From positions 1 to 48,024 of the forward strand of contig JACRMP010000011.1 of the NCBI GenBank assembly GCA_016214885.1: a DNA stretch of 48,024 bases, given 5' to 3'. Of this stretch, positions 8,839-17,893 are shown one piece after another. A program made the translations under genes and the position numbers. Below the pieces are notes generated by a model. It saw only the letters and a program-made list of their open reading frames with translations, was not told the DNA's origin and made no database searches. Source of the DNA: Candidatus Gottesmanbacteria bacterium (GTDB lineage Bacteria; Patescibacteriota; Microgenomatia; UBA10105; UBA927). Positions within the stretch are counted from its first letter, which is position 1. Each line of letters begins with the position of its first letter.

Positions 8839-9750
8839 ATGGAAACAAAACATTTAGATAACTTACGTCACTCATGCGCCCATTTGCTTGCCGCCGCCGT
8901 TTTGGAACTGTGGCCGCATGCCAAACGGACGATCGGACCTGCTATCGAAAACGGTTTTTATTATGACTTTGATTTCGGTGAGACGAAAATATCCGAGGCC
9001 GATTTCCCCGCTATAGAAAAAAAGATGCACGAACTCGTCCGCGACTGGAAATCATTTGAACGGCGCGAGGTTAACCGCGATGAAGCACTCACGGTGTTTG
9101 CCGACAATGAATATAAAAAAGAGCTGATCGAAGAATTTGCCGGTGAGGACAAAACGCTCACGCTGTACCAGTCAGGAAGCTATATGGATTTGTGCCGCGG
9201 GGGACACAGTCCGCATCCCAATAACGATCTCAAGCACTTTACCCTGCTCTCGGTGGCCGGCGCATATTGGCGGGGAAGCGAAAAAAACAAAATGCTTACG
9301 CGTATTTACGGCACAGTGTTTCCTTCTAAAACAGCGCTGGAAGCATATCTCGTCCAGCAGGAAGAGGCCAAAAAACGCGACCACCGGAAACTGGGACGCG
9401 AACTGGAGCTGTTTCTCCTGAGCCAGTCGGTGGGCGCCGGATTTCCGCTCTACATGCCCAAAGGATTTATCGTTAAACGGGAGTTGGAACGCTGGATCAT
9501 GGCGGAGAAAGAAGCCCGGGGGTACCAGTTTGTCTGGACGCCGCATGTCGCTAAATCAGCGCTGTATAAGCAATCCGGACACTGGCAGAAATATGATGCC
9601 ATGATGAATCCGATGAAACTCGAGGAGGACGAATATGTGGTGAAGCCCATGAACTGCCCGCACCACTTCCAGATCTATAATGAACGCCCTAGGAGTTACC
9701 GGGAGCTTCCGCTGCGGCTCGCTGAAAATGCGACGGTCTACCGTTTTTAA
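8839..9750 (+). CDS. thrS: Threonyl-tRNA synthetase, part 1 (stopped by in-frame UAA)
   Basis: ThrRS attaches threonine to tRNA-Thr. This part (303 residues) starts at HLDNLRHSCAHLLAAAV, the second N-terminal (editing) domain, and has no TGS domain. It keeps the editing-domain motif LCRGGHSPH and runs into the catalytic core up to MNCPHH (271-276), whose Cys273 is the first zinc ligand. It then stops at TAA 9748-9750 (codon 304) where the family has Glu in VYRYEKSGEVNGLLR. The same frame continues with KAGEVNGLLRVRSLTQDDSHIF, so the break is one nonsense codon and not a frameshift. ATG 8839 is preferred over the upstream start at 8785 because GGGAAGGA lies about 10 nt before it and the family alignment begins there. 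Without read-through this piece lacks two zinc-binding His residues and the anticodon domain. Confidence 0.9.
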   Translation: METKHLDNLRHSCAHLLAAAVLELWPHAKRTIGPAIENGFYYDFDFGETKISEADFPAIEKKMHELVRDWKSFERREVNRDEALTVFADNEYKKELIEEFAGEDKTLTLYQSGSYMDLCRGGHSPHPNNDLKHFTLLSVAGAYWRGSEKNKMLTRIYGTVFPSKTALEAYLVQQEEAKKRDHRKLGRELELFLLSQSVGAGFPLYMPKGFIVKRELERWIMAEKEARGYQFVWTPHVAKSALYKQSGHWQKYDAMMNPMKLEEDEYVVKPMNCPHHFQIYNERPRSYRELPLRLAENATVYRF

Positions 9751-9774
9751 AAAGCCGGCGAGGTAAACGGGCTT

Positions 9775-10584
9775 TTGCGGGTGCGGAGCCTTACCCAGGA
9801 TGATTCGCATATCTTTGTGCGCCATGCCCAGATTGCAGAGGAAATCGACCGTATTCTGGATCTTGCCATGCAGGTATACAAAACATTCGGCTTTTCGGAC
9901 TTTATGGCCAGAATATCTGTCCGTGATCCAAAAAATCCGGATAAATACATGGGCGACCCCAAAAATTGGGACCGTGCGGAAGCAGCGCTTATCGCTGCTG
10001 TCAAAAAACGCGATATGCCGCATTTTGACGGTGAAGGGGAGGCGGCGTTTTACGGCCCCAAAATAGATATCGTGGTAAAAGACGCCCTGGGACGTGAATG
10101 GCAGCTCACCACATGCCAGCTGGATTTTGTCCAGCCTGAGAACTTTACCCTCCGCTACATAGATGAGCAGGGCAAAGAAGACCGACCGGCGGTCCTTCAT
10201 GTAGCGATACTAGGCTCCGTTGACCGGTTTATGGCCATCTTAATTGAGCAGTACGGAGGAGCGTTCCCCTTATGGCTTGCCCCGGTGCAGACCGTGGTAG
10301 TACCCATCGCGGAACGGCATAATAGCAAAGCTGCCGAGATCATGATGCAGCTCCGTGAGATGGGCATCCGGGCCGAAGTAGATACCCGGAGCCAGCCGAT
10401 GCAGGCAAAGGTTCGCGATCATACATTGCAAAAGGTGCCGTACTTAGCTATAATCGGGGATACCGAAATAAATAGTAATACGGTGAGTGTACGTACGCGA
10501 CGCGGGGAAAATCTTAAGGATATCCTCCTTAAAGACTTCCAAGCGAAGCTGGTAACCGAGATTGAGACCAAAGCAATTTCATAA
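9775..10584 (+). CDS. thrS: Threonyl-tRNA synthetase, part 2 (after the UAA)
   Basis: This is the rest of thrS, in the same frame as part 1; homology begins at 9751, directly after the stop, so the TTG at 9775 is only a formal start. It holds motif 2 (RSLTQDDSHIF, with a zinc-ligand His), the YGPKIDIVVKDALGREWQ strand region, motif 3 (HVAILGSVDRFMAIL, with the third zinc ligand His and the ATP-binding Arg) and the C-terminal anticodon-binding domain (VQTVVVPIAERH onward). Everything is conserved, so the gene was intact until very recently or still is. Its 3' end overlaps the infC start by 23 nt. The organism needs ThrRS, so a sequencing or assembly error, a second copy elsewhere, or UAA read-through must be considered. 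Confidence 0.88.
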   Translation: MRVRSLTQDDSHIFVRHAQIAEEIDRILDLAMQVYKTFGFSDFMARISVRDPKNPDKYMGDPKNWDRAEAALIAAVKKRDMPHFDGEGEAAFYGPKIDIVVKDALGREWQLTTCQLDFVQPENFTLRYIDEQGKEDRPAVLHVAILGSVDRFMAILIEQYGGAFPLWLAPVQTVVVPIAERHNSKAAEIMMQLREMGIRAEVDTRSQPMQAKVRDHTLQKVPYLAIIGDTEINSNTVSVRTRRGENLKDILLKDFQAKLVTEIETKAIS

Positions 10585-11125
10585 ATTTAACCGGATCAAC
10601 TATCAGATTCTGAGTCCGCAGGTGCGTCTCTTGGATGAAAAGGGGGTTCAGGTTGGCATAGTCTCCAAACTCGAGGCTTTACAAAAAGCCAAAGAATTTG
10701 GGGTCGACGTTGTCGAAATTGCGCCAAACGCCAAGCCTCCGGTTGCCAAACTTATTGATTACAAGAAATTTAAGTATCAGGAATCAAAAAAAGACAGGGA
10801 AGCTAAGAAAAACGTTAAAAATGTAGGGGTCAAAGAAGTGAGGCTTAGGCCTTTTATCGAGCAGCATGACTTTGACACTAGGCTAAAAAGAGCAATTGAG
10901 TTTATCGAAAAGGGAAACCAGGTAAAGATAAACGTGCTCTTCAAAGGCCGCGAGCTCGGGAGAAAACAGTTTGGATTTGAGGTGTTAAACCGTTTTATCA
11001 AATCCATACCGGGCACCAAATTAGTACGGGAACCAAGAATGGAAGGCAGAATATTGGCCGCCATGGTAGTACCCGACAAAAAAGGTGAAGGTAACGCAAC
11101 GGAAGAACATACAGCAACTAATTAA
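10562..11125 (+). CDS. infC: Translation initiation factor IF-3
   Basis: IF-3 binds the 30S subunit, keeps it free of 50S and checks start-codon pairing. The 187-residue product has both domains: the N-domain with FNRINYQILSPQVRLLDEKGVQVG, a lysine-rich linker (ESKKDREAKKN) and the C-domain with VKEVRLRPFIEQHDFDTRLKRA and the basic GRELGRKQFG. The start is TTG 10562 inside the 3' end of thrS, or an unrecognised start a few codons later. infC is known for rare start codons (AUU in E. coli) used for self-control, and here too there is no ATG before the conserved domain. It is followed by rpmI and rplT in the usual order. Confidence 0.95.
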   Translation: MRPKQFHKFNRINYQILSPQVRLLDEKGVQVGIVSKLEALQKAKEFGVDVVEIAPNAKPPVAKLIDYKKFKYQESKKDREAKKNVKNVGVKEVRLRPFIEQHDFDTRLKRAIEFIEKGNQVKINVLFKGRELGRKQFGFEVLNRFIKSIPGTKLVREPRMEGRILAAMVVPDKKGEGNATEEHTATN

Positions 11126-11136
11126 CTAACAATCGT

Positions 11137-11346
11137 ATGCCAAAAATGAAAACCAGGAAAGTAGCGTCTAAACGGTTCAAAGTAACCGGGACGGGCAAAC
11201 TCGTGCACCGGGTACAGGGAGCGCGCCACATCAGACGCCGCAAAGACAAACGAAGGCAGCGGCGCCAGGACCGTCAGGTTGCTCTGGAAAAAGCGATGGT
11301 CAAACATGTTAGAATATATGTCCGACGCAAGAAAAAGGAGAGATAA
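11137..11346 (+). CDS. rpmI: 50S ribosomal protein L35
   Basis: The 69-residue basic protein starts with MPKMKTRKVASKRFKVTGTGK, the L35 signature, and continues with RHIRRRKDKRRQRR. It sits in the classical infC-rpmI-rplT order, 11 nt after infC and 3 nt before rplT. No clear Shine-Dalgarno is seen, so it is probably translated by coupling with infC. Confidence 0.96.
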   Translation: MPKMKTRKVASKRFKVTGTGKLVHRVQGARHIRRRKDKRRQRRQDRQVALEKAMVKHVRIYVRRKKKER

Positions 11347-11349
11347 CCT

Positions 11350-11700
11350 ATGAGAGTCAAACGCGGAGTTGCCAGTAAAGCAAAACATAACAAAATATTC
11401 CGGGCCAATAAAGGCTATCGGATGACCAAGAAAAAGCTTATCAAGGTTGCAACAGAAGCATACCTTCATGCGGGCGAATACGCTTTTGCCGGACGGAAAA
11501 ACAGAAAACGCGATTTCCGTGAACTCTGGATTACCCGCATTTCCGAAGCGAGTAAAACTCGGAATCTTTCCTACAGCTCATTCGTGCATAAGCTCAAGGA
11601 AGCCCATATCGAGCTTGACCGCAAAACACTTGCTAATCTCGTAGTGGAAGACCCGGCCGTTTTTGATGCAATTCTTGACGAAGTAAACACCGTCAACTAA
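11350..11700 (+). CDS. rplT: 50S ribosomal protein L20
   Basis: L20 binds 23S rRNA early in 50S assembly and represses its own operon in several bacteria. The 116 residues match the family from MRVKRGVASKAKHNKIFRANKGY through the basic N-terminal extension and the globular C-domain (SYSSFVHKLKEAHIELDRKTLANLVVEDP). AGGAGAG at 11336-11342 before ATG 11350 serves as ribosome binding site. A terminator about 100 nt downstream closes the operon. Confidence 0.97.
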   Translation: MRVKRGVASKAKHNKIFRANKGYRMTKKKLIKVATEAYLHAGEYAFAGRKNRKRDFRELWITRISEASKTRNLSYSSFVHKLKEAHIELDRKTLANLVVEDPAVFDAILDEVNTVN

Positions 11701-11802
11701 TAGTTATCCATGAGAACACAGCAATACTTTACGTTTTTCTTTACGAACTCGCTTCTGCGGGTGCCTTTGGGTGTATAAAAAGAAAAACACAGTAATCCAA
11801 AG

Positions 11803-11825
11803 ATCCCGCGAAAGCGGGATTTTTT
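11803..11825 (+). terminator. Rho-independent terminator of the rplT operon
   Basis: ATCCCGC (11803-11809), a GAAA tetraloop and GCGGGAT (11814-11820) are followed by a T run (11820-11825). The T run touches the ATG at 11826 of the next ORF. Confidence 0.9.
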
Positions 11826-12110
11826 ATGGATTACAAAGCATTACCTATGAGCACACAGGAAGAACGCATTTTAGCAATACGGGGAAGAGACCGGTACGAT
11901 GAGGGGCTGCGGCACTTGCGTGTCGTAGCAAACGGCGCGCGTGAGGGTGCACTGCCGTCGTTCCGCACACGGGCAGAGCGGCTTATTTCGTTTGAGCAGA
12001 ATCTGGATGATGACCGCCGCGGTAAACTACTCAACATGCTGGCGACAGGAGCTGCACGGTCAACCGAAGAAGCGTTGCTTCTCCTGGAACAGGAAATAGA
12101 GGATTCATAA
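11826..12110 (+). CDS. Small hypothetical protein
   Basis: I do not recognise this 94-residue ORF. It is charged and predicted mostly helical (REGALPSFRTRAERLISFEQNL, RSTEEALLLLEQEIEDS), without signal peptide or membrane helix. The ATG at 11826 follows directly on the terminator T run; the ATG at 11847 (MSTQEERIL) is an alternative. Neither has a ribosome binding site. The reading frame fills the gap between the rplT terminator and the pheS promoter exactly, which argues for a real gene, but support is only moderate. Confidence 0.5.
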   Translation: MDYKALPMSTQEERILAIRGRDRYDEGLRHLRVVANGAREGALPSFRTRAERLISFEQNLDDDRRGKLLNMLATGAARSTEEALLLLEQEIEDS

Positions 12111-12118
12111 AGTATTTC

Positions 12119-12148
12119 TTGTCATGAAGAACCCGGAAAACGTACAAT
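12119..12148 (+). promoter_or_regulatory. Promoter of pheST
   Basis: TTGTCA (12119-12124), an 18-nt spacer and TACAAT (12143-12148) lie 13 nt before ATG 12162. The expected transcript start is only a few nt from the start codon, so the mRNA is almost leaderless and lacks a Shine-Dalgarno. Confidence 0.7.
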
Positions 12149-12161
12149 ACTAACTACTACT

Positions 12162-13241
12162 ATGTCAGATGAATTAATAGCAGCATCGAATCTTATCAGC
12201 CTCCTTATAGAGGCACAGGAAGATGCGTTGGCCACCATTAAGGCAGGGAATAAACCGGAGAGCGAGCTCCGCCTCCAGCTACTGGGAGCAAAAAGCGAAC
12301 TAACCCGTCTTACCCGGCAAATAGGACGCGTACCCAAAGAAGAACGCCAAAAGATAGGCCCGGTGGTGACGGAGATTAAACGCTCCATTGAAGATGCGCT
12401 GAATGCGATCGCTACCGACGCTCCGCCAAAAAATAGCGATTGGGTAGACGTGACTACTCCAGGCATCAGACCACCGGAAGGGCACCTCCACATAGTTTCT
12501 CAGGCAATTATGGAAGTAACCCGCATATTTGAACGTATCGGATTTACCCGGGTGAGGCACCCTGAGGTGGACTGGGACTGGTATCCGTTTGAGTCACTCA
12601 ACATGCCTGCCCACCACCCGGCGCGTGACGAATGGGAGACATTTTTCCTGGAGTATCCCGGTAAGCCGGGTAAAGATCCTCATAAACAAAAAATAGTGCT
12701 CACTCCCCACACCAGCAACGGTCAAGTCAGGGAAATGGAAAAGGGGAAATTGCCTATCCGCATGATAAATATAGCTAAATGCTACCGGCGCCAGATTGAT
12801 GTATCGCACACCCCGATGTTTCATCAGTTTGAGGGGCTTTACATTGATAAGGATGTCTCCATCGGCCACCTCAAAGGAGTCTTTGACCATTTTGTTAAAC
12901 AATTTTTCGGTCCAAACCGCGAAACGCGTCTGCGCCCATTCCACTTCCAGTTCACCGAGCCGTCGTTTGAAGTGGATATAAACTGCGGTATATGTCTGGG
13001 AACCGGCAATCTTGCCAACGGATCACCGTGTAAATTATGTAAGGCAGGATGGCTGGAGCTTGGCGGATCCGGTATGGTACACCCGGTGGTGCTTCGTAAC
13101 GGCGGTATTGATCCCGATATCTATTCCGGATTTGCGTTCGGATGGGGTATTGAACGGACGTATATGATGAAATCAGGCACCAAACTTGACGATATCCGTC
13201 TTTTGTACAGCAACGATGTGCGGTTTTTGGAGCAATTTTAA
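12162..13241 (+). CDS. pheS: Phenylalanyl-tRNA synthetase alpha subunit
   Basis: PheS is the catalytic subunit of the heterotetramer that charges tRNA-Phe. The 359 residues hold an N-terminal coiled-coil arm (about 1-85), motif 1 region (VTRIFERIGFTRVRHPEVDWDWYPFESLNMPAHHPARD), motif 2 (KCYRRQIDVSHTPMFHQFEG) and motif 3 (GFAFGWGIERTYMM). Between motifs 2 and 3 there is a short insert with C-G-I-C and C-K-L-C, which could bind one zinc ion; it is known in some but not all bacterial PheS. pheT follows after 4 nt, so the two are one operon. Confidence 0.96.
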   Translation: MSDELIAASNLISLLIEAQEDALATIKAGNKPESELRLQLLGAKSELTRLTRQIGRVPKEERQKIGPVVTEIKRSIEDALNAIATDAPPKNSDWVDVTTPGIRPPEGHLHIVSQAIMEVTRIFERIGFTRVRHPEVDWDWYPFESLNMPAHHPARDEWETFFLEYPGKPGKDPHKQKIVLTPHTSNGQVREMEKGKLPIRMINIAKCYRRQIDVSHTPMFHQFEGLYIDKDVSIGHLKGVFDHFVKQFFGPNRETRLRPFHFQFTEPSFEVDINCGICLGTGNLANGSPCKLCKAGWLELGGSGMVHPVVLRNGGIDPDIYSGFAFGWGIERTYMMKSGTKLDDIRLLYSNDVRFLEQF

Positions 13242-13245
13242 TTTT

Positions 13246-15255
13246 ATGAATATTTTAGTACCTGACATCTGGCTGAGAAAATACCTATCCACCAAAGCTA
13301 CCCCGCTGCAGCTTAAGGAATACCTGTCGTTGTGCGGACCTTCCATAGAGCGCATTTATGGCGAGGGGGAAGAGACAGTCTATGATATAGAAATCACGGG
13401 AAACAGGCCGGATGCTATGTCCGTTATGGGCGTCGCACGCGAGGCGGCAACCATACTTCCGCGGTTTGGCCTACCGGCGACACTTACCGGCGACCCGTAT
13501 AAAGAAAAAGTAAAATTCCCCACGGTAAAAAAGCCGCTCCCGCTCACCTTAAAAACAGACGCGGAGCTTAACCCCCGCTGGGCCTCGATAATTTTTGACA
13601 ATGTTACTGTAGGCGAGTCTCCCGAATGGCTGCGCCACCAACTGGAACTATCCGGCTTGCGGAGCCTTAACACAGTGGTAGACATCACCAATTATCTGAT
13701 GCGTGCATACGGTCAACCCGCCCATGTGTTTGACTACGATCTCATTGAGAGTCATAAGATGACGCTGAGGGCGTCTAAAAAGGGTGAAAAGCTCATAACC
13801 CTCGACGGCAAGAGTCACACGCTCCCCGGGGGCGACATAGTCATAGAAGACGGGTCAGGGAAGCTTATCGATCTATGCGGCATCATGGGCGGGGAAAACT
13901 CATCGGTAACCAACAATACCAAACGCGTCATGCTGTTTATCCAGACCTATAACGCTTCCCACATACGGAAAACTTCCATGGCGCTTGGTCACCGCACAGA
14001 AGCAGCGGGGTTATTCGAAAAAGGCCTCGATACCGAACTCGTTACCCCGGTGCTTATGCAGGGAATGACTATGATGACCTCCCTAACGGGGGGTAGCGTG
14101 GCAAGCAACGTCACTGATCTTTACCCCAAACCATTTGTGGGGGAGCAGGTATCGGTAAGCCGGAAAAAAATCAATTCTTATATTGGTGTAATTCCTGATA
14201 AAGAAATAAAAGAAATACTTGTGTCTCTGGGATTTACCGTAACGATGCACGCTGATACTGTCTCTGTGCGTGTACCCAGTTACCGGAGGGATATTGCTAT
14301 CGATGTCGATATCATCGAAGAAATTGCCCGTATTCATGGGTACCACACCATCCCGTCTAAGCTCCCGGATCATGCACCGCCCGTTACCATGCCCGATCCG
14401 CAACTCCAGCTGGAAGAGCAGATTAAAATCCGTCTGCGCGACTGGGGTTACACGGAAACATACACCTATTCCATGATCTCGGAAGAACAGATGGATCAGT
14501 TTAACCTGGACAAAACAAGGGCATATACTATCGCTAACCCGCTGTCCGCGGAATGGATGTATATGCGTCCAACTTTATGGCCATCCATGCTTGCCACCGT
14601 AAAGACAAACTTGGAACGGGTAAAAAACGGAAAGTTTTTTGAGCTGTCCATGAGCTATCTCTGGCGGCCGGGTGATCTACCGGCAGAAACACCCATGCTT
14701 CTCGTCGCTTACACCGGAGATAAATTCCTCGAAGCCAAAGGTCTTATGGAAGCGCTGTTTGATCTCTATGGCATACCGGAGCCGGAATACGATACCACAG
14801 CTCACCATGATTGGTTGGATCCATCCCGTACCCTGCTACTAAAAGGATTCGGGTCCGTAGGCCTACTTAACACAACGCTTTCGAAAACTTTGGGCATACA
14901 TTCCCCGGTAACTATACTGGAGCTAAACCTCCTGGCGTTTGCTGCACAGGCAAAGGCAGGAAAAACGTACATTCCCGTTCCCAAGTATCCCAGTATTATT
15001 GAAGATTTATCGTTTATCGTACCGGATAAGTTTGAGATTGGCAGATTGCTCTCCGCCATGAGGAAGGCGCATCCATTGGTTTCCCGAGTGAGTTTACTCG
15101 ACGTACACAAGGAAACGCGCACTGTCCACATTGAATATCAGGATCCTGCTAAAAATCTTACCGGGGAGGACATTACACCCATACGGAAAAAATTGATTGC
15201 ACTGGCAGAACATGATTTCGGTCTAACGCTCCGGCAGGCCGCTATCACGGCGTAG
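13246..15255 (+). CDS. pheT: Phenylalanyl-tRNA synthetase beta subunit, short form
   Basis: PheT forms the alpha2-beta2 enzyme with PheS, edits Tyr-tRNA-Phe and binds the tRNA. This one has 669 residues, against roughly 790-800 in most bacteria, because the N-terminal EMAPII-like tRNA-binding domain is absent. Present are the B1 core (MNILVPDIWLRKYL, DIEITGNRPDAMSVMGVARE), the B3/B4 editing domain (VVDITNYLMRAYGQPAHVFDYDLI, GIMGGENSSV), the B5 domain (VRVPSYRRDIAIDVDIIEEIARIHGY), the synthetase-like fold and a C-terminal FDX-ACB anticodon domain (VPKYPSIIEDLSFIVPD). ATG 13246 is preferred over an upstream frame start at 13186 because the family begins at MNILVP. Confidence 0.95.
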   Translation: MNILVPDIWLRKYLSTKATPLQLKEYLSLCGPSIERIYGEGEETVYDIEITGNRPDAMSVMGVAREAATILPRFGLPATLTGDPYKEKVKFPTVKKPLPLTLKTDAELNPRWASIIFDNVTVGESPEWLRHQLELSGLRSLNTVVDITNYLMRAYGQPAHVFDYDLIESHKMTLRASKKGEKLITLDGKSHTLPGGDIVIEDGSGKLIDLCGIMGGENSSVTNNTKRVMLFIQTYNASHIRKTSMALGHRTEAAGLFEKGLDTELVTPVLMQGMTMMTSLTGGSVASNVTDLYPKPFVGEQVSVSRKKINSYIGVIPDKEIKEILVSLGFTVTMHADTVSVRVPSYRRDIAIDVDIIEEIARIHGYHTIPSKLPDHAPPVTMPDPQLQLEEQIKIRLRDWGYTETYTYSMISEEQMDQFNLDKTRAYTIANPLSAEWMYMRPTLWPSMLATVKTNLERVKNGKFFELSMSYLWRPGDLPAETPMLLVAYTGDKFLEAKGLMEALFDLYGIPEPEYDTTAHHDWLDPSRTLLLKGFGSVGLLNTTLSKTLGIHSPVTILELNLLAFAAQAKAGKTYIPVPKYPSIIEDLSFIVPDKFEIGRLLSAMRKAHPLVSRVSLLDVHKETRTVHIEYQDPAKNLTGEDITPIRKKLIALAEHDFGLTLRQAAITA

Positions 15256-15271
15256 GCACGCCTCGTTGAGG

Positions 15272-17848
15272 TTATGGCGAAGCGGGCGTTGGTGTCGGCG
15301 TTGCATACGCCTCATTAATTCCTACATGAAGCTCGCGGTCAGACGCAGTGCCACGTTTATCTACTACCCGTACTTTTATGATATGGGAACCGTTTGCGAC
15401 GGTAATAGTTTCGGTTATCGACTTCTCATTTGATATTTCTTTCACCTTATTGCCGTCGACGTATATCTCAAATTTCTCAATGTCTGCGGTTGAAATCGCC
15501 GTTGCCTCAACCGTCACGCTATTGCTATCAATCCGTTCATTGTCCCCGGGTCTTTTAACCTGGAGGACGACTTGATTGGAATCACCACCGCTATATGTTT
15601 CCGTGGGTGCTTTGTATTTGCTGTCAGCGCCTGCAATCCAGCCGTTAATGCCTTCCTGCCAACGGTTTTTGCCGTCGCCTGAAACGGGGTCATCTTCCCG
15701 TAGTACTATAAAAAGCTTCTCATCATAATCTCCGGTGGCCACTTCAACCGAGTTAGCCAGTTTATTACTGTCCTTCCTCGATATTTTAAGCTTCTGATAT
15801 ATTGCAGCGGGTCCCGTGGGTTCGGAACCACGGACAAAAAACTCTTTGCGCTGAGGCTGCCCTTCAAACGGAAGGCCTCCGCCGAACGCATCGATATCCA
15901 TCTCTATCACATTATCCGGCCGCTCAAAGGGTTCATCGGGAATGTCCTTAATCGCTTCGCGCATGATACGGTTCCAAATGGGAGCGGCTCCCGTGATTCC
16001 GGATGCCAGAGTGGGACTCATAGGGGAGTTGTCGTTATTACCCACCCAGGTAACTACCACACGGCTTTTGGAATATCCCACGGTCCAGTTATCCCGCTTA
16101 TCATCGGTGGTACCGGTTTTTGCCGCGACCGTTTTACCTGATATAACTAAATGCGACCGCAGGCCGAACACATCCTTGCGGGCATCGTTGTCGGAAAGAA
16201 TGGAAGATATAATAAAGGCTACGTCCGGCTCCAGCTCAGGCCGGGGAGCGACCGGTTTATGCTCAAACAATGTCTTGCCGCTAGAATCCACGACCTTAAG
16301 GATTGCCGTCTGCTCCATCCGCATACCGCCTGTCGCAAATACTCCAAAGGCTGTCGCCATGTCAGACATACGCACCTCAGCGCCTCCAAGCGGGAGGGAT
16401 AATCCTACACGCTTAAGATTAGCATCGGTAGGCTCCCACGTTGTAAGCCCCATGACATAGCCCAATTTCAGCACATCCTTAACACCCACTAAGGCTGCTA
16501 CTTTAACGGCAATGGTATTTATAGAGTTAGCAAGCGCATACCGCAGCTGCATGGGCCCTCTATATTTATTGTCGTAATTTTTGGGATTATATTCAGGCTT
16601 AGACGGATCTCCTGACGGATACTTGGTCTCGACATCCATGAGCATCGTGCTCGCCGTATACCCGCGGGTTAATGCGGCAGCATAAATAATTGGTTTTAAG
16701 GTACTTCCGGGTTGCCGCAATCCCTGTGTCACCACATTAAATTTAAGGCCTGAACTATCGGTAGAAGCATAATCCTTGCTTCCCACCATAGCCAGTATTT
16801 CACCGGTTTTAGGGTCAGTGACAATGGCAGCGCCGTTACTAACTTTAAGTTTTTTGGCCTTGTCCACTTCTTCCTTCACCGCGAGCTGCGCTGCTTCCTG
16901 CAGTTTCCAGTCCAGCGTGGTTGTTACGGTGAGCCCTCCTGCATTGACCAGTTTTTCACCGAACCGGTCGATTAAGAGTTCCTTTATATATGCAACGAAA
17001 TGGGGAGCGCGAAGTGCTGAATCTCCTGCAGCAAACTGGATAGTCTCCATTTGCTTCTTCGCCTCACCTTCCTGAGCGGGAGTGATATATCCCTCTTCCC
17101 GCATGCGCCGCAATACATGTGCGGTGCGGTCTTTGTATGCCCCTTCGGTACCGGTAAACGGTGAATAATAGCTAGGAGATTGGGGCAACCCGGCAAGGAT
17201 TGCAGACTGAATAAGGGTAAGATCTTTTACGTCTTTATCAAAATAGTGGTTGGCGGCGGTCTTGACGCCCACGGCAGTTCCACCGTACGGCGCTTCGTTC
17301 AGATACATAAGAAGAATATCGTTTTTGCTGTACTTCCTCTCAATCTGAATCGAAAGCACCGCCTCCTTCATCTTCCGAGGAAGCGTGCGCTCCTGTGAAA
17401 GGAGAACATTTTTCACCAGCTGCTGGGTAAGGGTACTTCCCCCCTGGCACCGGCGCAGCAGGATACAGGCGGTCATACCCCGGAGAATTCCCGGCACCGA
17501 CAATCCCTGATGGGTATAAAAATCCTTATCTTCAACGGCAATAGTGGCATCTTTAAGATACTGGGGGAGCTCTTCCCATTTAGCGGGAATCCTGTTTGCT
17601 TCCTCGAATATGTCGTAAAGTTTTTCTCCGTTCCTGTCTAAGACCACGGTAGATAATCCTTCGCGCCGCTGTACCTTATCCGGGCGGGGGAGATCCTTGG
17701 CATACCAGGCAAAAAGAACACCTATGCCCAGCACCAAAACAATAAGACCAATGAACGCTGCGTATACGACAATGCTCCACAATTTCATCCGTGAGACATT
17801 GCTCCCAAAAAGCTTCCGCCGCTGCCGCTCACTGAATAAATCAGACAT
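15272..17848 (-). CDS. Class A penicillin-binding protein (PBP1A-type)
   Basis: The enzyme polymerises glycan strands from lipid II and cross-links peptides at the outer face of the membrane. The 858 residues contain a basic N-terminus, one membrane helix (about 22-50), a GT51 domain (catalytic Glu in AVEDKDFYTHQG, then GGSTLTQQLVKN) and a transpeptidase domain with SxxK (STLK in RQPGSTLKPI), SxN (SIN in ALANSINTIA) and KTG (AAKTGTTDD). A C-terminal Ig-like domain (about 765-845) ends in the Pro/Thr tail ATPTPTPASP. The ATG at 17848 is chosen because a strong promoter ends only about 16 nt before it; longer starts at 17866 or TTG 17893 would lie in the promoter. No Shine-Dalgarno, so the mRNA is near-leaderless. 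Confidence 0.93.
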   Translation of the reverse strand: MSDLFSERQRRKLFGSNVSRMKLWSIVVYAAFIGLIVLVLGIGVLFAWYAKDLPRPDKVQRREGLSTVVLDRNGEKLYDIFEEANRIPAKWEELPQYLKDATIAVEDKDFYTHQGLSVPGILRGMTACILLRRCQGGSTLTQQLVKNVLLSQERTLPRKMKEAVLSIQIERKYSKNDILLMYLNEAPYGGTAVGVKTAANHYFDKDVKDLTLIQSAILAGLPQSPSYYSPFTGTEGAYKDRTAHVLRRMREEGYITPAQEGEAKKQMETIQFAAGDSALRAPHFVAYIKELLIDRFGEKLVNAGGLTVTTTLDWKLQEAAQLAVKEEVDKAKKLKVSNGAAIVTDPKTGEILAMVGSKDYASTDSSGLKFNVVTQGLRQPGSTLKPIIYAAALTRGYTASTMLMDVETKYPSGDPSKPEYNPKNYDNKYRGPMQLRYALANSINTIAVKVAALVGVKDVLKLGYVMGLTTWEPTDANLKRVGLSLPLGGAEVRMSDMATAFGVFATGGMRMEQTAILKVVDSSGKTLFEHKPVAPRPELEPDVAFIISSILSDNDARKDVFGLRSHLVISGKTVAAKTGTTDDKRDNWTVGYSKSRVVVTWVGNNDNSPMSPTLASGITGAAPIWNRIMREAIKDIPDEPFERPDNVIEMDIDAFGGGLPFEGQPQRKEFFVRGSEPTGPAAIYQKLKISRKDSNKLANSVEVATGDYDEKLFIVLREDDPVSGDGKNRWQEGINGWIAGADSKYKAPTETYSGGDSNQVVLQVKRPGDNERIDSNSVTVEATAISTADIEKFEIYVDGNKVKEISNEKSITETITVANGSHIIKVRVVDKRGTASDRELHVGINEAYATPTPTPASP

Positions 17849-17864
17849 TTGTATCACGGAATCC

Positions 17865-17893
17865 ATTGTAACTTTGATTGACAAAAATGACAA
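17865..17893 (-). promoter_or_regulatory. Promoter of the PBP gene
   Basis: On the - strand TTGTCA (17893-17888), 17 nt and TACAAT (17870-17865) precede ATG 17848. It interleaves with the + strand T-box promoter, so the two polymerases compete for the same 40 bp. Confidence 0.7.

Noticed and set aside
9736-9765. Programmed frameshift at TTTTTAAAAA in thrS
   Set aside because: The frame is identical on both sides of the stop, so a shift would not restore the protein.
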